Origin: CAZAFL01 sp964484465
GTDB lineage: Bacteria > Bacteroidota > Ignavibacteria > UBA10030 > SZUA-254
Assembly (NCBI GenBank): GCA_964484465.1
Contig: CAZAFL010000010.1
Location: 1-64,000, forward strand
Length of the DNA: 64,000 nucleotides
Direction: 5' to 3'
This document shows positions 58,511 through 64,000 of the stretch, piece after piece. The translations under genes were made by a program, and so were the position numbers. Numbering within the stretch: position 1 is the first letter of the stretch; each line of letters opens with the position of its first letter. Below the pieces are notes generated by a model. The model saw only the letters and a list, made by a program, of their open reading frames with translations, did no database searches and was not told the DNA's origin.

Positions 58511-61500
58511 TCATTTCATCAACATCATTTTCTTCACCGACGTGAATGTTTGCCCGGGCGTTCCCTCCTCATCCGGAATTCCTTCCGCCTTCAGATGATA
58601 GAAGTAAACTCCTGACGGCAAATTCCCCGCGTCAAACTGGACTTCCGTCAAACCTTCATCCATCAATTCACGGTTGAGAAGAGTTGCGACTTCCTGCCCG
58701 AGGATATTGTAGATTTTTACTGTCACCAGTGAACGCTGAGCGAGAGTAAACGGCACGGTTGTCGTCGGGTTGAACGGGTTCGGATAGTTCTGATGCAGGG
58801 CAAACTGATCAGGCACAAGAATTGGTGAAGATAAACGATTATTAACGATGACTGGAGCCGCATGCGAATCGAATCTGAGGAAGCTCACCGCAGAGAGCGG
58901 AAGCACCGACGTGAATTTCAAGCCGCTGCCGAAGCTGATCGTGTCGAGCGGTCCGCAGAAGACTGAATCGACCATCCGGATTTTCGTGTAGAGCGTTTCC
59001 GGTGAAAATCCAGACCAGCTCGGCGGCATTTCACACTGGTGTATTGTCCCCGTGTCTTTGTACGACGACATGAAGCTGTCGACACGCGCTGTAATTTCAC
59101 GCAGTGTCAGTCCGTTCATCGGGTTTGCGGAACCGGTTCCTTCATCAAAAATCAAATTACCTAATCCCGGTGGCAGAATCATGTTGTCGCTTCCTGCGAT
59201 GTTAAGCTTCAACGCGAGAGCTTCCGCAAACAATTTATTATTTCCACGCGAAGGCGAGAGGTAATTGATCTGTCGCCGGATAGGTGTCGATGTGCCCGCG
59301 TAGAAATTCAAGCAACGGGCGACACTCGTTCTCAGGTGCATGCGATCTAACCGCTCCACCAGCGACTTCATGACATAAGTGTAAGATGGATGAACGACAG
59401 AATGCGGTCCTCCTAATCCCACTCTTGACCCTGCTCCTACAAGTTGAACCATATTGATAGGATTAGGCATTGGCAGACGGTGATAGTTTTGTGCTGTGTA
59501 GTATGTCTTCGCCCTGCCGGTAGAATCGTTGTACACCCAGCGGTAAGAATTCACTCTCTCGGGCTTCGTCTTCTTTATTATGCCGTGGAATGTGACACTG
59601 TCTCCTCCCTGTACGTACGAATCGAATGCAATCGATAATTTATTCGGCTTCGTGGGGTCAGGAATTTGTACTGTCCCGGGTTTCGAAAGCGACAGCGACC
59701 CTGTGTCTACATTGATGCTGAAATTGATTTTGAGCGTATGCGCTGAATCGGGAGCGGGATTGTACACAGTAATCCAGAATTCATCTTTATCGGGTTTCAG
59801 CGGTACCGGTTTATGGTTGCCGCTCTTATTAACTGCGAGCGCGAGGCTTTCCGGCAGAAATGTTCTGAATGAACCGATGAACAAACTGTCATAATTGCCG
59901 AAATCAACACCTGTCAGGTTCTGTTCAAGACCCAGACTAATGGAATGAACTCCAAGATTTGCCGGGTAGGTCTGTATCCAGCCATTCTTCCAGACTTCAC
60001 TGATGGTGTAATTGCCGGGCCACAGGCCGGGAAATGAATAATTGCCGCTTCCATCAGTTATAGTAGTTTGAGTTATTGAAGCGTTGACATAATTCGTCCC
60101 GCTCAATGATATGTGCCAGCCTGAAAGACCGGATTCGCCGCCATCTTTCAGTCCATTGTTGTTGACGTCGTGGAATTTCATGCCCCCTATGGATCCGGGA
60201 AGAATCTGATAATTTCCGAAGTCAACACTGTCAGCAAAATCGCCGCCGTTTAATGTGATAATATAGAACGAATCCGGGAAGGATTTCCACCATCCCGCCT
60301 GTTGTATTTCCTTCACGTGATACGTCCCCGGTGTAAGGTTCAGGAATTCAAAAAATCCGCTGCTGTCCGTCTGTACCGTCCGATTTTTTGGACCGGTCAA
60401 CTTGATGGAAAAGCCGGCAACTCCAATTTCATCATTATCTTTGACGCCGTTGCGATTGTGGTCGTTGAACTTTTGCCCGAGAATCGAATTAACCGAGTCG
60501 GACTGGTAGTTGCCGAAATCATAGCCTGTCAGGTTGGTCGTGAGGTTCGGGATGTCAACGGTGTATGTTTCGGATGACGGAAATGACTGAACCCATCCGC
60601 GTTTTGTAGCTTCCCGTACAATGTAACGTCCGGGCTGGAGGATGTGAAGCTGGTAAACTCCGAGGGAATCGGTGTAATCGTGGTCGACTACTGTACCGAG
60701 CGTATCCGTGACTACGATTCTCCAGTTCGGAAGGAGAGTATCGCCGCCGTCATACACACCATTCTTGTTGATGTCGTCGAATTTTATACCGTTGATAAAA
60801 CTTGCCTGCGTGTAATTGCCGAACCAGAGGCTGTCAATCACAGTGTCAGGAGTCGAGATTGTGACAGACCACTGGTTTCCCGGAGGATACGTTTGCGACC
60901 AAGGAGATTGCAGTGCTTCTGTCAAAGTGTAGGAGCCTTGCGGCAGAGGAATTTCGTAATGACCGCGGTAGTTTGTTCGTGTTGTGAGAGTAACCGGTCC
61001 GGAAGCGGTGATGAACCAGTCATGGAGGCCCCGGTCGCCGACATCCTTGACGCTGTTTCCGTTGACGTCAAAGAATTTTTTCCCCATAACGATCCCTCCC
61101 TCGTCGAAAATAACAACATCATCGAAGAACCACCCTGCAAAATCGTTGAAATTTGCATCGCCGGTGTCAAAATAAAATCTGAGGGTAATCGTTTGCCCCG
61201 CGTAGGCGGAGAGGTCAATGCTTGTAATGATCCATCCGTCACTGTCTCCTGTTGGTGCAACTCCATACCCACCACGAAGGTTTGTCCAGGATGCGCCTCC
61301 GTTGGTGCTCACGTCGACCATACAATAGTCCCAGCCGCGCTCTGTGAAATAATTTTCCGCAAAGATGAGTTTGACTGACCCTGAAGCGCCGGCTAAATTT
61401 ATTGGGGGAGATTTGACAGCCGTGTTGACTCTTGCGCCGGTGTTATAATTTCCCTGATTTTCAATACCGGCCCACCAGCTGTGCGTAGGGGAACTTGAGT

Positions 61501-61888
61501 TGAGAGTTGTTTGATGCCAGATATCTGCACCGCTGTAAACTTCCGTTGTCCAGCCGTTTGTTCCACTCTCCATATTATCATAGAAGAATAGAGTCGAAGC
61601 GGTCTTCGCTTCACGATTAATCCTGATGCCGACTTCCGGTGGCGGTGAGGTTTGAGATTTTCCCATGAGCTGAGAAGCATGTGATTGCTGCCGATGTTCA
61701 AGCTGCTGCTGGTGTGCGTCGATTGCACGCAGTTTATATTGTACTGCTGCGGAATTGGATTTTAGCTTTACTGGAGATGCAACAATCCGAACCGGGCTGA
61801 GAACAGCAATACAGAACAAAGCGGTGAACAACGTAACCTGATGAAGTGGATGTGAGGAGAGGTGAAACCCGTTTCTATCAAAATTCAT
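58511..61888 (-). CDS. Large secreted protein with SdrD-type repeats and T9SS-type sorting domain
   Basis: An 1125-residue surface or secreted protein. N-terminal signal segment FTALFCIAVLSPVRIVA; a jelly-roll/MAM-like domain (about 95-265: DNMESGTNGWTTEVYSG to GWFFDDVVIFDEGG); four SdrD/SpaA-like repeats with calcium-loop cores (FFDVNGNSVKDVGD, FDDINKNGVYDGGD, FNDHNRNGVKDNDE, FHDVNNNGLKDGGE); a C-terminal region with no motif I can name; and the sorting domain (QNYPNPFNPTTTVPFTL, IYNILGQEVATLLN, SGVYFYHLKAEG). AGGGGG lies eight bases before the ATG. Repeats of this kind form stalks; ligand unknown. Confidence 0.88.
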   Translation of the reverse strand: MNFDRNGFHLSSHPLHQVTLFTALFCIAVLSPVRIVASPVKLKSNSAAVQYKLRAIDAHQQQLEHRQQSHASQLMGKSQTSPPPEVGIRINREAKTASTLFFYDNMESGTNGWTTEVYSGADIWHQTTLNSSSPTHSWWAGIENQGNYNTGARVNTAVKSPPINLAGASGSVKLIFAENYFTERGWDYCMVDVSTNGGASWTNLRGGYGVAPTGDSDGWIITSIDLSAYAGQTITLRFYFDTGDANFNDFAGWFFDDVVIFDEGGIVMGKKFFDVNGNSVKDVGDRGLHDWFITASGPVTLTTRTNYRGHYEIPLPQGSYTLTEALQSPWSQTYPPGNQWSVTISTPDTVIDSLWFGNYTQASFINGIKFDDINKNGVYDGGDTLLPNWRIVVTDTLGTVVDHDYTDSLGVYQLHILQPGRYIVREATKRGWVQSFPSSETYTVDIPNLTTNLTGYDFGNYQSDSVNSILGQKFNDHNRNGVKDNDEIGVAGFSIKLTGPKNRTVQTDSSGFFEFLNLTPGTYHVKEIQQAGWWKSFPDSFYIITLNGGDFADSVDFGNYQILPGSIGGMKFHDVNNNGLKDGGESGLSGWHISLSGTNYVNASITQTTITDGSGNYSFPGLWPGNYTISEVWKNGWIQTYPANLGVHSISLGLEQNLTGVDFGNYDSLFIGSFRTFLPESLALAVNKSGNHKPVPLKPDKDEFWITVYNPAPDSAHTLKINFSINVDTGSLSLSKPGTVQIPDPTKPNKLSIAFDSYVQGGDSVTFHGIIKKTKPERVNSYRWVYNDSTGRAKTYYTAQNYHRLPMPNPINMVQLVGAGSRVGLGGPHSVVHPSYTYVMKSLVERLDRMHLRTSVARCLNFYAGTSTPIRRQINYLSPSRGNNKLFAEALALKLNIAGSDNMILPPGLGNLIFDEGTGSANPMNGLTLREITARVDSFMSSYKDTGTIHQCEMPPSWSGFSPETLYTKIRMVDSVFCGPLDTISFGSGLKFTSVLPLSAVSFLRFDSHAAPVIVNNRLSSPILVPDQFALHQNYPNPFNPTTTVPFTLAQRSLVTVKIYNILGQEVATLLNRELMDEGLTEVQFDAGNLPSGVYFYHLKAEGIPDEEGTPGQTFTSVKKMMLMK

Positions 61889-62097
61889 AGTTGTTTCCCC
61901 CTATAGAAATTCACACTGAATATCTGTTGATTTAGAAAAGAGAAAGAACGAGTTGGAAATCTGCGGGCACTGAAGTATACAAAGGTTCTTTTTGAGAGTC
62001 AAGTTAAGCTTCAAAAGCAGAAGACTATGTAGGTCTATTATTCTTAGACACTTCTGCGGATAAACACCTTCGCACCAATTTTACAGGTGAGGTGTAC

Positions 62098-62661
62098 TTA
62101 TTTTTCCAGAATTGTCTTAAGCTTGTCCAGTCTCTCGGACCAGAAGGATTTCATACGATTTGCAGCTTTGGCTTCCGCCAGCAATCGATGCTGGACGACT
62201 ACCTGGCACTTCTCCGTCCCTTTCGGATAGAAATTGACATCGACGCTTTTCTTTCCATCCGTCCATGTCACGCGCATCGATTTATTCGCTGTCGCTTTGT
62301 GAATAACGATTGGAGTATTCGGAAGCCAGCGGGGGCGAATCTTTTCATCGTTCCACGCGTTGTATGCCGACTTGGTTGCCGCCGCGATCGTTTTGCTGAC
62401 GCTGATCTCGAAACCGGTTGCTGTCTGATGTTCGTCTTTCGTCCCGCGAGCCTGCTCATATCCAGCTGCGACCATCTGGCACCACCATCCGGGGACATTG
62501 AGTTGACCGAACAGGTACTTTGCTATGTCTGCATGATTCATCGTTGTAGCACCGGCATGGTCGAGAATCCTGAACCATTCTTCCCATTTCTTACCCGTTT
62601 TTTTCTCGAGCGCTTCATCACCGATTTTTTTTAGCAGGGGGAATTCAAGCTTCTTCATCAA
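62098..62661 (-). CDS. DUF4287/SRPBCC-domain protein
   Basis: A 187-residue cytoplasmic protein. The first 75 residues match the DUF4287 pattern (KTGKKWEEWFRILDHAGA, WWCQMVAAGYEQARG); the second part is an SRPBCC/AHSA1-like fold (FEISVSKTIAAATKSAYNAW, MRVTWTDGKKSVDVNFYPKG, VVVQHRLL). This two-domain fusion is common in soil bacteria and of unknown function. A second Met follows the first, so translation may begin one codon later. Confidence 0.85.
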   Translation of the reverse strand: MMKKLEFPLLKKIGDEALEKKTGKKWEEWFRILDHAGATTMNHADIAKYLFGQLNVPGWWCQMVAAGYEQARGTKDEHQTATGFEISVSKTIAAATKSAYNAWNDEKIRPRWLPNTPIVIHKATANKSMRVTWTDGKKSVDVNFYPKGTEKCQVVVQHRLLAEAKAANRMKSFWSERLDKLKTILEK

Positions 62662-62678
62662 TGAGCTCCTTGTAGTGT

Positions 62679-63272
62679 TTACGACAGATAATAACGAACT
62701 ATAGGTCGTGCTTTTGACCAGCGTTTTGCAACCCTAAAACCTGCTCTGGTATACGATGAAAGGATTCCCGTCCAGGCAAACGCTGCGGGCATATTGTCTG
62801 AGTAAGGAATAATGGGATATCCTTCGATCACCTCGACTCCTTTTTTTCTGCAATATGCGATTACGCCTTTGAGAATCTCAACGGAGATTCCCTGCCTTCG
62901 GAACTCCTTTGCAATAAAGAAACATGTGATCGACCAGACTGGTTTATTGTCGATTCTTTTCAGGACGCGGGCATTCTCCAGTTTGATGAACTTGTCTCTC
63001 GGGGCAATCGCGCACCAGCCGACTGGCTTCCCGTCGATGTACGCGAGAATACCAACCTGTTCGTTTTTCGTGACGAGGTTTTTCATTGCTTTCTTATTGG
63101 CGTTTCCTTTTTGCCGGTCAAAGACTGAACGGCTGAGGCGCCACGACATGCACCAGCATCCTCCGCACGCCCCGCGTGCACCGAAGAGTTCTTCGAAATC
63201 TTTCCACCGTTTAAGTTGGAGCGGTTGAAATGTGAGAGGTTGTTTCGTTTCATTTGTACGGCGAATTGACAT
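62679..63272 (-). CDS. GNAT family N-acetyltransferase
   Basis: A 197-residue acetyltransferase. It begins after MSIRRTNE, with the subgroup mark GARGACGGCWCMSWR near residue 35 and the acetyl-CoA loop region CFFIAKEFRRQGISVEIL (R/Q-x-x-G-x form RRQGIS). Strand 5 region GVEVIEGYPI follows. I start at ATG 63,272; a TTG one codon earlier is possible. Substrate is unknown. Confidence 0.88.
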   Translation of the reverse strand: MSIRRTNETKQPLTFQPLQLKRWKDFEELFGARGACGGCWCMSWRLSRSVFDRQKGNANKKAMKNLVTKNEQVGILAYIDGKPVGWCAIAPRDKFIKLENARVLKRIDNKPVWSITCFFIAKEFRRQGISVEILKGVIAYCRKKGVEVIEGYPIIPYSDNMPAAFAWTGILSSYTRAGFRVAKRWSKARPIVRYYLS

Positions 63273-63301
63273 CAAGCAGTCTAAGTACTAAGTACTCATT
63301 A

Positions 63302-63571
63302 CTAACTACTTTGCTTCCATCTCTCGAGCTTTGGAATTTTCCTCGTAAAGATGCCTGACAAGAATCCGGGAAATCCCATTTCCTTCATTATTTGTTTGAC
63401 GCGTTCCTGCATCTGTTCCATCGTTATGTTTGGGAGTGTAAATTTTCCTCCCTCATAGCAATGACTGCAATACATTTTGCTTTTCGTCCCGTCGGATTCA
63501 GAACCTCCGCCTTTCGGGTCGCGGGAAAGAGGCATGCCGCAGCTCTGGCAGTTTTTGTAGGTTGTCTCCAT
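63302..63571 (-). CDS. Small zinc ribbon protein
   Basis: An 89-residue protein with an N-terminal four-cysteine zinc ribbon (CQSCGMPLSRDPKGGG, then MYCSHCYEGGKF) and a C-terminal helical tail (MEQMQERVKQIMKEMGFP). It fits the 'putative zinc ribbon' family (zf-ribbon type). Just after its stop lies a TACT-rich sequence related to the 19-bp repeat around the beta-synthase gene. Confidence 0.82.
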   Translation of the reverse strand: METTYKNCQSCGMPLSRDPKGGGSESDGTKSKMYCSHCYEGGKFTLPNITMEQMQERVKQIMKEMGFPGFLSGIFTRKIPKLERWKQSS

Positions 63572-63667
63572 TATAAAATTTTCCTTGTATTAATGATGCG
63601 ATGATGACGGAATGATTTTATGCAGCCAATATACGAAAGGGCATGAAAAAATAAAAAAGTTAATTGG

Positions 63668-64000
63668 TTAATTGTTTTTCGTGGCGATCGATGATCCCGT
63701 TGTGCTATACCATTGCCGTAATGTCTCAGCAGCAGGTTTATTCTGCGGGGTATAGTTCGTCGATTCGTTTATCGATGGTATACTTTCCCAATTCCACCAG
63801 AACATGCCGTTGCACCAGGGTTCTTTCCCGATCGCTTCAATCATCACGCGGTAATAAAATTGCTGAGCCTGATTATCCTGCACTGCCTGATTGGATGCCC
63901 CGAGTGAATAATCCCACGGAGCTGCGAGCGCGCCGTGAACGGATTGAATGCCGGTTTCGGTAATCACTACCTGCCGGTAATGCAAGGATGAAATTGCTCT
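63668..64000 (-). CDS. Glycoside hydrolase, GH113-like, C-terminal fragment (continues beyond window)
   Basis: The last 110 residues of a TIM-barrel hydrolase; the frame stays open to the window edge. VVITETGIQSVHGALAAPWDY contains a glutamate at the place of the catalytic nucleophile of GH113/GH5-like enzymes, and the end WCNGMFWWNWES with QAQQFYYRVMIEAI matches the last strand and helix. GH113 enzymes are beta-mannanases, but substrate cannot be fixed from the C-terminus. Ends PAAETLRQWYS plus a short tail. Confidence 0.75.
   Translation of the reverse strand, partial: RAISSLHYRQVVITETGIQSVHGALAAPWDYSLGASNQAVQDNQAQQFYYRVMIEAIGKEPWCNGMFWWNWESIPSINESTNYTPQNKPAAETLRQWYSTTGSSIATKNN

Noticed and set aside
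1..64000. tRNA, rRNA, tmRNA, CRISPR arrays, prophage genes.
   Set aside because: I looked for TTCGAATCC-type T-arms, rRNA core sequences, regularly spaced direct repeats and phage structural or integrase genes and saw none; a tRNAscan/Infernal run would settle small RNAs I may have missed.

Overview
The window looks like a chromosomal segment of a free-living bacterium of the Bacteroidota/Ignavibacteria side of the FCB group, probably from a metagenome-assembled scaffold (it contains a 100-N gap). The best taxonomic clue is four large secreted proteins ending in the same C-terminal sorting domain of about 80 residues (core NPFNPxTTI...V.L.IFNVLGQEVATLVN...SGVYFYRL), the type A cargo signal of the type IX secretion system as written in Ignavibacteria-like lineages. 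Promoters I can read are of ordinary housekeeping type (TTGACA-N17-TATATT) rather than the Bacteroidetes -33/-7 type, many genes have a normal Shine-Dalgarno sequence, and groESL carries a CIRCE operator. The genus is not determinable from the sequence alone.

Layout. 1-11,578 (+): a tightly packed run, with most of 819-6398 joined by 1- or 4-base stop/start overlaps: the 3' end of guaB, an M24 peptidase, a glycosyltransferase, purD, a sugar-nucleotide epimerase, meaB, an acyl-CoA dehydrogenase, a biotin-dependent carboxyltransferase, a hypothetical exported protein, an NtrC-type regulator and a 44-residue basic protein. 11,588-19,619 (-): rlmB, a coupled trio (tiny membrane protein, glutaredoxin-like protein, lgt), a hypothetical protein with hisS, a PTS IIA domain, and a transsulfuration pair (cystathionine gamma-lyase/synthase and cystathionine beta-synthase) with larB. 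19,817-28,694 (+): plsY, split transketolase, an HtrA protease, purB, an aldehyde dehydrogenase, a REP-associated (RAYT) transposase with its palindrome, and L-lysine 6-aminotransferase behind a structured leader. 28,829-37,488 (-): three secreted proteins in tandem, including an S8 subtilase and an M36-like metalloprotease. 37,612-41,740 (+): nadE, rsmI and groESL; the N-gap lies inside groEL and is an assembly artefact.

41,741-51,996 is accessory sequence. It has a small PUR-domain protein, a second M24 peptidase, a visibly AT-richer island (about 45.1-50.6 kb) of unrelated genes (AbiC-like membrane protein, PD-(D/E)XK nuclease-like protein, double zinc-motif exported protein, lipoprotein, multi-pass membrane protein, SRPBCC protein), and dense families of dispersed palindromic repeats (called A to E here). 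51,997-58,415 (+) is a TetR-controlled efflux operon: membrane-fusion lipoprotein, small membrane protein, two ABC ATPases, two ABC-2 permeases. 58,511-64,000 (-) holds another sorting-domain protein with SdrD-like repeats, a DUF4287/SRPBCC protein, a GNAT acetyltransferase, a zinc ribbon protein and the C-terminus of a GH113-like glycoside hydrolase.

The genes serve purine and NAD synthesis, translation, sulfur amino acids, propionate/branched-chain acyl-CoA and lysine degradation, chaperoning, export of proteases and an efflux pump. I saw no rRNA, tRNA, CRISPR array or prophage. The most interesting points are the RAYT and its palindromes (one inside its own gene), a leaderless upstream ORF and nested stem before the lysine aminotransferase, a perfect 19-bp inverted repeat bracketing the cystathionine beta-synthase gene, composite repeats bracketing groESL, and the AbiC-like/nuclease pair in the accessory island.
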